DNA of 64,000 nucleotides, from positions 124,001-188,000 of the forward strand of contig PDUO01000038.1 of NCBI GenBank assembly GCA_003008705.1. Reading direction: 5' to 3'. This document shows positions 21,901 to 33,957 of this stretch, one piece after another (the first letter of the stretch is position 1; each line of letters opens with the position of its first letter). Source of the stretch: Pezicula radicicola (lineage: Eukaryota; Ascomycota; Leotiomycetes; Helotiales; Dermateaceae). A program made the position numbers and the translations under genes. The notes below the pieces were generated by a model. It saw only the letters and a program-made list of their open reading frames with translations, ran no database searches and was not told where the DNA came from.

Positions 21901-24360
21901 ATGGCGGGGTCCTGAAAACCTCTTAGACAAAACACCATTAGCTACTGTCGCTTCCTATCGAAATAACCGAAAATTGGTTCATCTGTTTTGTGACATTCTG
22001 GATATCAAAAATGCAACCTGGAAAGATTACATAGACATGCTCTTCAAGCTCAAAAGAAACGATAATCCGCCACCAGACTTGCCTGAGAGAGTACTGCGGC
22101 TATACGAGCTCCTTTCCAGAAGCAGGATAAGCAATGAAGACTGGGCATGGCTCGTGTGAGTTAATATCTCTCAAGATCTTAAGAAGTCTCTAACAGAAGG
22201 TCTTCAGAAATACCTTCCAGAATGAACAGCTGATCTATGTTTCGTCTGGTCCTTCGTGGTATGCGCCTTCTCAATGTCTTTGGACCAGTCCTGTACCAAT
22301 TGAAGGCAAGGCAATTATCGGCGACTTGTACCCGGATGAACTCAGACCCTTCTTCCTCGAACGCTTAAGAATCTCTCCAGCATCTCTAAGCACTCTTGTG
22401 GAAGGACTCTGTGCTCTGGCCGAAGCACAACCCTCAGTAGCTGATGTCAAGCAGATGATTTGGGCAATCAACGCAATGGACCCGAAAGAATGTGATTTAA
22501 GCCCTCTAGTTCATTGCAATATCGTTCCTGTCAGGGTGGCTAGTGCTAGTCCTAGTGACGAGACGACCCTTCAAAACTGCCGGAGTAATTTCGTCATCAT
22601 TGATCGAATGAAACTCGCAGACATTTTCATGGGCCATGTTGGATTCCTAGCTTTTTCTCTGGAAGATGTTCGACAATTGGCTCCTTTTTTGGAGGCCCTA
22701 AGACTGACCAAGAAATACTTGTCACGTGTTTGTATAGAAGATACAGCGTGTGATGAAGAAGGGCTGCTTGACATGAACTTAACAGATAAATTCAAGGATA
22801 GCGCTTATGACCTTCTCCGGTAAGTAAATATACCCCAAAAAGAGCTACATATTGACAATAGCTACAGCTGCGCCGTTTCTAATCGAAGCCCACTTGCTCT
22901 TGGAGATCCCCGATTGCTGTATGATCGGCTGTTGGCAAGCACAGTCTGGAAAACAGACAGCATATCGACGCAGTATACAATTCAACAAGACAACGAAGAT
23001 ACAATAGGACCAATAACAAGAGACACAGGCTACGTGTATATCAGGGAACAAGATAATTCGTGGCAAGTATTTATTCCTCGAAACAGACAAGCCATGGAAG
23101 TTTGTTATATAAGAGAACTCCCTGACGCTCTAGCAAAACTCTTCAAAATCACCGCGTCAGCCCGAGAGAACATCAGTCATGTCCTTAACTCCAGCAGTCT
23201 AATCATAGACGACCTATTGGAGCAGGCAGGAATTGGAAATGTCCCTGGCATCGAGCCTCCGCCCAGAAGGGTGGTTGAAGATACGGATGAACCAGCTCGG
23301 TCAGCACCTCTGCTAGACACAAGAAGATCAAGCCACAGTAGCTCGTCCAACGAGTCGGGATTGGAAAATGGGTCAACAGTGGCTATCGAAATTGATACTG
23401 CTGTATCGCGTGCATCGCAGCTTTCTCTGGGTGCCTCTGAACGGCGTGGTACTCCGTCTTCAAGCGTTTCGGGAGAAGTCAACGTTCAACCAATTGTTCA
23501 GCCAATCGTTCAACCAATCGATTTACCTTCAAGAAGTCCCAGTCCGGCGTATCTTGAACGAAATGAATTCTATGCAAATACTGCATACCGAGAACTCCTT
23601 GACCATGTCATTCGAATTGCAAGCCAGACGGATTTACCACGCCATGGCGTGCTGGAAGGACCTATCAATGGCCATTTTCATCAAGGGTTCGATCATCAAG
23701 CTGCCTTTGGCATTCGATCACAGGAACAAATGAATCACGACACCAAGATTGGCGCGGCAGGGGAACTATTTGTAAGTAGTCTTTATCCCAAGATTGGTGG
23801 TATATTCTTATAATGATCGGTCACAGGTATTTGAGGTTCTTTTAAACCTCACACTCCCAGGTTTTAACAGAAGTAACTGGAGAAGTACTATACGTAAAGA
23901 AGTAAGAATTCATCCGAGATACAGCGACATGGATCCCTGGCCACATCGACGCGAGACATCTGATATCGTCTACGAGGATATCAACAGTAGACTCACCGAG
24001 TTTCTTATTCGCGCAGGCTACTTAAACAATATCTGGAGAGGTGCAACACCACAGTATTTCATCGAGGTTAAAACAACAACTGGCGATTGTGGTGATCGTT
24101 TTTTTCTAAGTGCTAATCAATATCGTATGGTATGTGATATCACTCTTTCAAATCACTACAGTATGAATCTTCGCTGACATCCATAGATGCAAAACATGGC
24201 ATTAGTATATGGACGAACTTCCGCCAGTATTTATCTAATCTGTCGAGTCTATAATCTAGGCCGGGAAAATTTACAGATGAAGATTTATGTCGATCCGGAA
24301 GCTCATCGGGGGAGAAATTTGATATTTGAAGCTCATACATGGACTGTGACAGCGAGATAA
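18999..24360 (+). CDS. NO VEIN/sacsin-like protein with N-terminal GHKL ATPase domain; one early TAG
   Basis: Eight exons inferred: 18999-19171, 19222-20038, 20085-21754, 21808-22153, 22200-22819, 22862-23771, 23827-24129 and 24187-24360; together 1671 codons. The GHKL/Hsp90-type ATP site is clear: FILELIQNAED (N box, metal-binding Asn), then GYIGEKGIGFKSVF (G box). The C-terminal 150 residues (GAAGELFVFEVLL, then YFIEVKTTTG) look like the nuclease-like DUF3883 domain typical of NO VEIN proteins. Between them are about 1200 residues, partly low-complexity Ser/Pro. An in-frame TAG at 19071-19073 is codon 25 of the 18999 start; the next in-frame Met (19313) would delete the N box. Either the start lies in an unseen upstream exon using the AG of that TAG as acceptor, or the gene is broken, or the stop is recoded. 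Function in fungi is unknown; relatives act in chaperone or DNA-linked roles. Confidence 0.8.
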
Positions 24361-24745
24361 AGAGTTAAGTAGGATATTGAGGCTTCGATTTGTTTCTATT
24401 GTTCTGTAGGATTGGAAAGGGTACAGCATGTATACCCGTTATTCTGTACTAGTTTTGCCACCGTATTTTAAGCGAGATCTCTCCTTTTCAACTCCCCTAA
24501 GCACATTTGCCGAGAATTGCACACCTAGAAATATATACTAATAAAGGATCTACACCTCTACAACTAATTTCTACCACAGCTACCTATAATATAACTGAGA
24601 AAATACACTACTTATCTACCCAATTAAATTACTACTATTACTATCTAGTACAGCAAACTCCGAACCCGTTAAACAAAACAATAAAGGTTAGTCATATCTA
24701 CCATCAATGGTCTCATCAACCCTATAACTTATGGATCTAATACTC
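24361..24745. other. AT-rich spacer
   Basis: I see only AT-rich sequence with no gene, RNA or element ends. It follows the stop of the NO VEIN-like gene and should hold its polyadenylation site. Confidence 0.35.
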
Positions 24746-25080
24746 TTAGAAGATCCTGGAAATTATCTTGTCCTTCACTGTCGTCAGTGCAGTTTCGCGC
24801 TCTTGTTGGTAGTGTTCCGTCAAGGCATCAAAGAACTGGAGATCTGATACGAGATCAATATCCTTGCTACAATGAAATGAGGTCCGCTTGATAATCTTCC
24901 AGCCGATACCAATGTCGCCAGCAAGAGCGATCTGTGATGTGACTGTTAGATCTGGTCATGGCGGTAGTAGCTCGACTAATACTTACAATGCCATAGTCGA
25001 AGATGAATGTGGCGACTTTCTAGCTGTCTTTAAGGAATACTGCATAACCTTCCACCCTATAAGTATAAATTTCATGAACT
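24746..25080 (-). pseudogene. Unrecognised spliced gene fragment
   Basis: On the minus strand a last exon (24931-24746, 62 codons to TAA) reads IALAGDIGIGWKIIKRT onward into a charged helix, and joins through a 55-nt intron (GTAAGT donor, TCACAG acceptor, 24932-24986) to an upstream exon reading KVATFIFDYGI. An in-frame TAG lies in the upstream exon near 25011, after about 20 codons of plausible coding sequence. Good splice signals and amino-acid composition suggest a former gene; I do not recognise the family. It is head-to-head with the plus-strand fragment next to it. Confidence 0.4.
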
Positions 25081-25086
25081 AAACCT

Positions 25087-25559
25087 AAAAACTTCAAATT
25101 GCGTTGGCCTGGCTTACCAGAGAAAGACAAAACTCCAGCCACGTACTATGGGGCTGGCGCGAATAAGTGTGAAAAGACTGATCCAAATGCTCTGCGGACT
25201 TTAATTGCTGTATTTGCGTAAATTTTAACTTCTTGCCTCATTGCTGTGATTGGTGCTAAATCTTTATTTCCTTTACAGCCAGCGAGATTACTTCCGCCAA
25301 GACCAGGATGAGGTCCTCTCTACTCCCATTGAGATTGCTCGTAAACTTCCTGGGGACATTCTTAAGTTGGCTGGCTACTGTAAGAGTGAATCTCGATAAA
25401 GGGTTTGAAAAGATGGCTAAACTGATATTCTTTTTCCTAGACAAGAGTGTTGGAGGTGTTGGCTATGTAGAAGACCACCAGAGCCCATTTGAATTGTTGC
25501 AGAAGGAGAATACCGGCGTAGAAAAGTTTGGTACTGCTGCTACTCAGGCAACCCTCTGA
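25087..25559 (+). pseudogene. Unrecognised spliced gene fragment, 5' end missing
   Basis: Three exon pieces fit one frame: up to 25217, 25279-25379 and 25441-25559 (TGA at the end). The two 61-nt introns have GTAAAT and GTAAGA donors and polypyrimidine-AG acceptors. The peptide runs through ATYYGAGANKCEKTDPNALR, FRQDQDEVLSTPIEIARKL and GVGYVEDHQSPFELL. It looks like a real folded domain but I do not recognise it. No in-frame Met exists before the upstream TGA at 25075-25077, so the start is lost or lies in an unrecognised upstream exon. Confidence 0.4.
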
Positions 25560-26961
25560 GCTATATCCCGTTGTCATTATTAGGAGTGCCTTTCCAGTTG
25601 GAGATCATTTAAAGAAATGATATTTTATTGCACCTCGCTCTACCTTTCTAAGTGCTACTTATAATACAACTGAATCTTCCATTTATTTTTCAGTGGTCTG
25701 GTTTATCGATTACCTCTTGTGAAGAAATTGACCATTTGCGTATGCACGAATAATGTCAGCCTGTTGAACACGAATAGAAGTAAATTGAATAAAATCTATA
25801 TTTAGAGCAACTATCACAAAGAAAGAGCTCACTAATGCTAACTCTCAACTTCTATATCAGATTATATATCAGATCTCGAGGTACTTATTTATTTTAAAGA
25901 GGTATGTGACAACACATGTCGGAGCGGGCTCAACTTCACCTTAAGTCAAGCGAGCGGCTATCGCTTCGGACCTTCCACAGTCAGTACCTTGGTAGTAAGT
26001 ACTTTGTCTCTAATCCTATAGATTAATATAGAAATATATATATTAAAGATACTCTAAATTAATGTTTTCTAGCTATATTAATTCTATCATTATTAACAGC
26101 TAAATTTCTCTCTTGTGTTTCATATGCAGCTGATAAGCCAGGGCGCGCTTCTACTCAGATTCTAATCACCCAGCTTTCAATTTTTATAAGAACTAAGTAA
26201 AGGACTTGTCTAGTATAATTACTTATTAGTAGTAAAGTTGGGTATTTGTATATTATCTGAACTTGCATACCTCACTTTTATTAGAAATGAGCATTAAAGA
26301 TTACGTCCTTCTAACAGTGAGTATATAGCTTTGTTTCCCTATACTTAAGATACTTATACTCCGCATTTCTTTTTATTTTAGCTTATAATGTCTAAATTTC
26401 TACTGTATTGTTATTCTATTCCTTGCTGTCATTCTTTACTTTCCCTTACATTAAAACAAAGCCAGTTCTCCAGCTTCGAGGATTCTTCCATGTAATGTCT
26501 TATCATTTAAGAATGTGAATCCCAGTCGTAGCTATAGCAAGTTGTCTAACTTACTCTAATTATTTTCCCTTCCCATCACTCATGATCCACCGTTTTTAGT
26601 GGCTGGTGTTCTAGTTGTATAAGTTAGGTAGTTTCTATTCTGGGGGCTGTGGCTAGAATCTAGCTAACCTAAGCCGCCGGAGCAGCATCAGGAGCCGGAG
26701 CAAACCTAGGCACAAACAAAATCTACCAAGGAGTCATTTACGACATTCTTAAAAGTGCATACAATCAAAGGCTAGTATTTACTGCCCCACCAGTAATTAC
26801 AAGTAAGTTTTAATTCAACAATAGCAAAGCATAAGCATCAGCAGAAGAAAACAAATCAAAAATCTCTATCAATTTAAACGAATGAAGATAATATATAGTA
26901 TAAATCTAACAATCCCTCTCCTTTCATTTCCAGAGACTCAAACATCCCACTTCACAAATCA
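25560..26961. other. AT-rich gene-poor stretch
   Basis: This is about 1.4 kb of TA-rich sequence with no frame above noise. It looks like old mutated repeat sequence, but I could not find element termini or a target-site duplication. Confidence 0.45.
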
Positions 26962-27796
26962 CTAACCAACCACCTCCCCCGCTGCCCTCCTCACAACATC
27001 CACCACCTTCTCAGGTAAAGACAACATAACCATATGCCCACTCCCACACCTCACAATCTCACAACCCGCCAACTCCGCCATCTGCAACTGCATTTCCGGC
27101 AAAATAATCTGATCATTCTCACATAAGAGATATACACTCTGTATATCCTTCCATCCAGCATACTCGAGTACATCAGCCCAACCAGTAGCAGGTTGACATT
27201 GCAATTTCGCAAGCCAGAACTCACTGACTTCGTCTGGGAATCCGTTGAATAGAAGATTCTTTGGGTCTTTACAGTGCATTTCGTTTCCCTGGAGTCTTTT
27301 AGTGCTTTGTGTTTTTTATCCTTATCCTTCTCTATTATACAATATATGTATAATGTATTTACCTAGAGTAGAATTGTAGATAGTTAGTACATACCTGAAC
27401 ATCATAAAAAGGAAAATCATCAGGATGTCTCCACCCCTCAGGCGCCAACCCCGCAGTCAAGAAAACCAGTTTCCGCACCCCTCCCTTCATCCCATCCTCC
27501 TCCCTTTTCTTCCAACTCAAATCCTTCACAGCAGCAGCTCCCAAAGCTCCACCCGCAGAATGACAAACTAGAATAATATCCTTTCCTTCTTCTTCAACGA
27601 GGGGTTTGATAACATTGCGGATATGTTGTACATCGTCTAAAAGGGTTGGGTTCCCCGGGGATGCATGACCGGTTGATGCTAGTGGTGCGTATTTGGTGGG
27701 ATATCCGTGCGATTCTTGAAGTTTCTTTGCTACGGTGTCGAAGACGGATGGACCTTCCCAGATGCCAGGGACGAAGATAAGGGTTGGTTTCGCCAT
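26962..27796 (-). CDS. Alpha/beta hydrolase (fold-1 family)
   Basis: Two exons, 27796-27395 and 27288-26962, joined by a 106-nt intron (GTATGT donor), give 242 residues. The protein opens with TLIFVPGIWEGP (oxyanion-hole HG-like turn replaced by PG), has a nucleophile elbow CHSAGG, a strand-7 acid near LLCENDQI and the catalytic His in GSGHMVMLS. This order is that of small cytosolic esterase-like hydrolases; substrate unknown. A Met 16 codons upstream (27844) is in frame but adds a poorly conserved extension, so I chose the one directly before AKPTLIF. The intron is long for this window. Confidence 0.85.
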
Positions 27797-28277
27797 TTTT
27801 GGAGGGTTATTGATACGATGAAAGAAACAATGAATCTTTTGCATTTTGAAGAAGTAGGGTTTTATAGGTTTAATGCGCTATAGCGGTGGTCTTACATCTA
27901 GCTCTGTAAGCTGCAGCAGTTAGTGCAGAGTTCCTCGTATGTTCTAACCAAAGGGAGTGCATCTTAAGGACTAGGGTTAGCAAAGGAAAGACTGCTTACT
28001 CAGATGTACTTTACTACGTTCCTAAAAGACGTCAAAAAGAACCTTTTAGTAAAGTGTGAAACTTAAAAAAGACTATTTTTTTTTAAAATATCCCACTACC
28101 TAAACCACCGTCCGATCATAAACCTCATTTTCGTAATCTAAAGAAAACACACTAATTTATCTTACCTTAATAAATCCCCAAACCCTACTAGCCAGCTGTC
28201 AACTCCAATACCTAATAAATTCCATATAACCATCATATCCAGCCTCATCATCCATCTAAGTCAAACCCAAATTCTAT
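27797..28277. other. Intergenic region
   Basis: It separates the hydrolase start from the 3' end of the next minus-strand gene. The sequence is AT-rich and has no feature I can support. Confidence 0.35.
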
Positions 28278-30890
28278 TTACTCCTCATCAAGATGACCTA
28301 GTTCTTCATGTTCCCCATCATCTCCATCCTTAAAAAATTCCTCATCACTGTCATCATATCCACGAATAGTATCAACATCCGACTCACGATCACACATATC
28401 GAAATTATCCATACGCTCAACAAGAGAACCAGAACCTTCGCTAAACCCATCGCTGATAATGAAATCATCAATAGACTTCACAAGGTGACGATCAAGATGA
28501 TCAGTCAGTCCGTTATCAACAGCAAGGCTCATGTCGACAGAATCTTCACCATAATTGACCATCGAACTAGCTTGAGAAGAAAATCTGGAATCTGCTCCAT
28601 GAAAGGCTGGGCCGGGACCACTGGGTGCAAATTTCACGTCGGCTTCGGGGACATCTGATTGGAAGACACCGTAGGTTCCATCGTTCGTGCCATCAGCCCA
28701 GAGAGGGAGGTATTTGTATTGATCTTGATTGAGACATAGAATCATGTCTGTGACCTCGAATCTTAGATAGCTAGTTCCGAGAAGAGGATCTTGACGCCTC
28801 AGCATGGATCCTGCAAACTGTTCAATAAATTCGGAAACTTGATTGAAGAGATTGCCTAGGTTAAATCTATTTACTTGGGGCCAGCATGGAAGATCGGTTA
28901 CTTGGTCGAGCTTCCACCTAAGGTCAAAACCGTCGACCTCGTTTACGTCCTCTGGTGGAGCAGAGTATCCATATCCGTAATCTTGGTCGCTGAAGGCTCC
29001 CTCGAAGTTTTCTGATAGATGTGTTACTTGTTCCCAGAAGGGAGTGGTGAAGGCTCGTTCTTCAATGGAGAGAGAAATGTAAAGATCTGCGAATTTGAGT
29101 TGCCATGGCTGAAGGTATTGTTCGATCTGGCGGTGTCGATCGGCTCTTGAGGCCTTTTTTAACGAAAGGGGTGCGTGGAAAGCTGTTTCGATGCGGCAGA
29201 TGAGATACTTATGAAGTGCATCTTGGAAACTGCGGAGGACGAATTCCCAGTGCTCTTGGAAATCATCGCCGCTGGGGACGATCTGTGCTAAATTGAAAAT
29301 TTTGTTATACTCAGTCAATTCAAATAACCATGTACACTGGCGAAACCATGATAGCCTTTCCATAACCATGTCATGGAAGGACATGCTCGCATGCTCAACA
29401 ATCTGCTTAAACTCCCCATCAAGGTCTTCACGAAGACGATGCAGCTGCGTAATTCGAGACCTTGCGTTGCCGACACTGCTGGAGTTTTGATTGCTGCGAG
29501 CTGCGATTCTCATGGCTTCCTCTGCGACGAGGATGGCAAATGCAGGACGAGTAATGAGTGGAGATCGTAAACCCATTCCGATTTCAATACACTTTTCCGG
29601 GAGGATCTCAATGATCCGGTAGTTAGAGTCGGTTGTCATCCATCGGACAATATAATCACACTATAAGGTATGGAGTTAGTAAGATCTTCAACAACTTAGG
29701 ATGAGTGCGTAATCACATACCACAAGCATCGGACAATCAAACCACTTAGCCAAGGCGAACAGTGTCCACACTTTCGGAGCTGAGTCCAATGATATTTCCT
29801 TGTCCTCTACAATCTGCAAAAGCTTGATTATACCACTCCGGTGGCGGGTGGGAGAGTATTCAGCAATCTCAACGCCCGAACAGAGGTATTCAAATTGTGC
29901 TTGAAGATTACTGAAGAATGCATCTTCTGTACTCTCAGCAAGGGCTATATTTAATGGCGTATCATTCTGGGCTCTAGATCTTGCGATATTCCGCGTCGCT
30001 GTTGAGCATGGGAGATGGGCATCCTCGGCTCCAGCACGAGCTCTAAAAGTGTTATTATCGTTCACCTCGTTTGACTTTTTGTTCTTTGCTTCTAATTCAT
30101 ATAGTTCTGTGTTTGTAAATTCATCCTTTCCATTTACAAGAATGGACGGAACGTTGGACAAACTCTCAGACTTGTACCAATGCCGAATTCCGACTGAGCA
30201 CATGAGTTGCGTGGTAAGGTATACTGCTTCTTCGTCTTCGGTGGGCGGAGTCAAGTCCAGGATGAACTTGATACCTTGGGGTAGCTTGCCTTTGTCGAGG
30301 TGCTTCGAAATCTCCTTCTTGCCCAAAATCCGTGCTTGATAATTGGGTAATAGAAGCTGCTCAATCTTGCTCGAGCCTGCGGCACGAAGTTTTGAACTGT
30401 GTACAATGTGTTTGTTCGTTATGAGACGAAATCCAGTAGAGTCATATAGATCACTGTCCCCGGGAAACTGTATGATAACCATCGTATCGCCATCCGTCAA
30501 TAGCGATTTCGAATAAGCAATACTTTTAACATCGCGTTCCAACAAATCAAGAGTACTAGTGGAGCTTGGAGCATTTCGATCAGCTTCAAAAGTCCACGAG
30601 GCTTGCTGCGTTGATGGTGAAGTCTGAATCTGGAATGATGAAGATGGGTCGTGCAACCCCTCTCTCAATTCCCTCAGCGACTCAGCACGGGTTGGTGAGC
30701 GAGAGGGAGCATCGACATGTATCATATTTATATTTGAAGCTGGTGAGCCTGTGGACTTTCGCATAGCAGTGGCGGCAGTGTTCATGTCGGCAAACTCGGT
30801 TGCCGCGTCGTAGTCTTCATCTCCCCAGTCGAAGTCCGTAGAGACATTAGTCGGTTCATGAAGTATGGGCTTCATGCTAGAGGTCGACAT
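28278..30890 (-). CDS. Large hypothetical protein with a BTB-like segment
   Basis: Two exons, 30890-29721 and 29660-28278, with a 60-nt intron (GTATGT donor), give 850 residues. The splice joins CPMLV to CDYIVRW in frame. About residues 130-260 (FRLITNKHIVHSSKL, then RHWYKSE) recall the start and end of a BTB/POZ-like fold as found in many fungal proteins of unknown role. The middle is helical; the C-terminal 100 residues are strongly acidic and low complexity, with Asp/Glu runs. No enzyme motif is visible. Likely a cytosolic or nuclear scaffold; function unknown. No stop or shift is present. Confidence 0.7.
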
Positions 30891-32553
30891 AGCTTGTACG
30901 GTACAGATTGTGTTACAGCAGTTGCAAGTATTTATTTCTCTCCAAGGAGGTTGCTTGGTGTAACGCCAAGAAGCTATAAGGCTGTCTGCTCAGCGGGGGA
31001 AGAAGATGTGGCAAATCTGTGCTGTACGTTGGATCAGGAAGATTACAGTCGATATTCGAACGTGCTGTCGCGATGCAGATGTTTATGGAGCAAGTCTGAG
31101 AGGAAAAAGATTTCGAAGAGTTGCGAGCCTGATGTTGTGTTGTTGTTGTGTGGGAGAAATGTGCAACCTGCCGTTTGCCAGATCATGAGGCTGGCTGGTG
31201 ACAGAGGGCAGGCTCGGAGGGGCAGGCTAGTTTTCAGGCTGCAATGCAACCCCCTTCCCGTCGAGCCACAGTCAAATGATTGGACCAGCAAGCTAATCAG
31301 CACTAGAACCGGAAGCCTCACCTTCGAGGTGAACACAATCGGAGAAATTTCATAATGACCCCACAATTTGGCATATATGTTAATTATTACTTTTTCGAGG
31401 AGATTTTTCGAAACATTAATGTCGCCGTAATATGTGTTGATGAAAAGGGGCAATACAATTGAAGCGATCAAGATCATGTGACGTTAGCGAGAAGCGACGA
31501 AGAGCAGGTCGCCTTAGATAAAGCCTGGGCTTTGCACACCGACTAAGCCTTCCGAAAAGGCCATAACTATGACGAATGCCGGTACGACCAAATTGCTGCC
31601 TTTAATAGGATACTTACAAAAATGCTTTCCCGGCTTCTCATGAGTCAGACTGAGTTTCCAGAATACGGCTAATCAAAACGCAGATAGATAACCCTAATAT
31701 TGGCTGCACTTCTAGAACGGCATCACCCTGGTATAAAGACAGATTGAAGCTTATTAGGTAGTTTAAAACTACCGAATAACTTAGCATATCCTTAAGGGCA
31801 CACGTCGTTGCATTTAGTAACGTCAGTAGCTGACTTTAAGTTCTACTACTTGGGCCTACGCACTAACGCATTAGAACGAACTTTGCGTAGATAGGCATCT
31901 CTTCCATACTCTGAGTTTATGGTTATATAGGTAGATAACCTGTGCACCCAAGCTAGAAAATCCCTTCAAAACTCTCTTATTTCGTACAGTACATAAGATG
32001 AAAAGAATGTCCCAGGAAAAGGCTAGCTAATTGAGGACACAACATCGACCAACCTGTTTCCCACGTCGAACACTTATAACAACTAGAACTATCCTTAATA
32101 CTTCTCGAAAACATCCCAGAAGCATTTTGTCAACAACAATATTGGAGGATAGCAAAAGTTGAAGTCCCGCCGGTACGCTACATAGGGAAGAAGATCAACT
32201 AAAGTTCTGGGAATTGAAGGTACATCTAGAAAGTAGAAACATCTATCACTAGACTCGTCAACACATAGGTTATATAATATTGGCATGGCAACAATAGATA
32301 GCTGACATATACATGATTATAAATCCAAGCATTCCCACGTGACCTATACATTCATATAAAACTCTACATCTGACTCACACCTCACTACATGCGACTTATA
32401 TTTTCAGGCTCCTTACCTTCACTCAGGCAATATCAAAAGTACCAATTACAAGCAATTGCTCTTTTTTATTGACAACTCAACCAACTCGGTGACAGAAAGC
32501 TTGTTCTTGCTTCCGGCCTTCTAGGCATCATCAGTACCAATAAGCAGGGCGCA
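30891..32553. other. Intergenic region, 1.7 kb
   Basis: Divergent spacer upstream of both the large hypothetical gene and the HD-domain gene. Open frames near 30858-31477 on both strands lack coding character. No RNA gene or repeat is evident. Confidence 0.4.
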
Positions 32554-33434
32554 ATGTGCCCCCGAGACTCCACTCGCAGCTCTGCATCTAGGCAACTGAG
32601 CCAATCAATCCCGCCACCTCCAGACTTCATCCCAGCGGAGAGCCCTCTGAGTATCGCCGCATACGAACTGGCGGCATCAAACTTACCTTCCGCAATTCTC
32701 AACCATTCTCTCCGCGTTTTCCTCTACGCTAAGCACTTCCTCGAGAATCCATCTGCGTTTTCAAATCTCCCATATCCAGCTACGGTATTACAGACATCTA
32801 TTAAGGTTTCCCATCTGTTCGTCGCATGCATTCTTCATGATGTTGGTGCTAGGTACGTTGCATTTTTATCTTCACGATTCTGGCCTGGCCTAAAAACTAG
32901 TAAAACTTAAGTATCAACTTGAGTTAGCACCACTAACTCAATATATAAACTAGTGAATTTAACTTCAATGGATCACAACGTTTCGAAGTATGTGGTGCAG
33001 ACGCAGCAGTGACTCTAATGGAGTCCTTCCCCGATGAAAGCACAGCCGCAGAACGTCACGATGTATGGATATCAATCTCCATACACACATCAGCCGGTAT
33101 AGCAGAACGATACTCCGCTATGAGTCGACTTGTTCGTCTTGCTGTACTTACAGATTTTGGGAAAGGAGATCTTGTCTCGATGGAGAAGAAAAACGAGATA
33201 GAAAATGGTTGGCCGAGAGAGGAGATTGAGAGGATTCTAGGCGATGCGATTGTTGTTCAGGCTTTGGGTAAAGATGGTGAGGGGGCACAATTGATGAAGG
33301 CTCCGAAATTCAGTTGGCCACGGGCTTTGGTTACGAGTTATAAGGAGAAGGAGGATGCTGATAAGGGGTTGTGCCTCCTGGGGGAGTTAACCGAACCTTC
33401 TGAAGACTCTCAACTATTACGTCAAGTTAGGTAA
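32554..33434 (+). CDS. HD-domain protein, cyanamide hydratase-like
   Basis: Two exons, 32554-32852 and 32954-33434, with a 101-nt intron (GTACGT donor), give 259 residues. The exon junction rebuilds HDVGASEFNF. Metal-ligand motifs of the HD superfamily are visible: NHSLRVFLYA (first His), CILHDVG (His-Asp pair) and ISIHTSAGI (downstream His). Layout and length fit the fungal cyanamide hydratase/DDI2-like branch, enzymes that hydrate cyanamide to urea or act on related nitriles. Whether this one uses cyanamide is inference. It stands alone, 5' to the zinc transporter gene on the same strand. Confidence 0.8.
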
Positions 33435-33957
33435 TAACTGTAGAACTGCGATATCGAGTTGTAATTATAACAGGACCTTGGGAACGAGAGTTTCAACTTA
33501 GTCAAAAGATCTCTGTAGCCGGACACTGTGGTTTCTCGTTGTGTGAATCAATTGGCTCATAGAGACTACTACAAGCCAGATTGTCTACTCTACCTACATG
33601 CGTGAGACCGATTGCCAGGTAAGAAACTGCCAACCCTTAAACCTTCCTTCTCATAACAGAATGGTGAAATTGACAGGAATAGAGGTGCACCCAATGGAAA
33701 ATCACCCACTTCCATCAAATACATTCCAACGACGGACGATAATATTTCTCGATATGTCGTAAAGTTCCCAAGAAGCCCCTGAATCGATAATCAATGCCCT
33801 GTATTCGCTAAAAACAAGCTTAGAGCAGAGAGCCCCGAGAGCAAAATCCCGCGATCGGAGGACAACGATTTACTCGTACCGACCACCGACGCGATCGCAC
33901 ACATCCATTCCAAAGCTCACTTGAGCTCCAACAACACCACAACATCCCATCACGACA
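33435..33957. other. Intergenic region upstream of the ZIP gene
   Basis: It should hold the promoter and 5' UTR of the ZIP transporter. I see no further gene. Confidence 0.4.
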
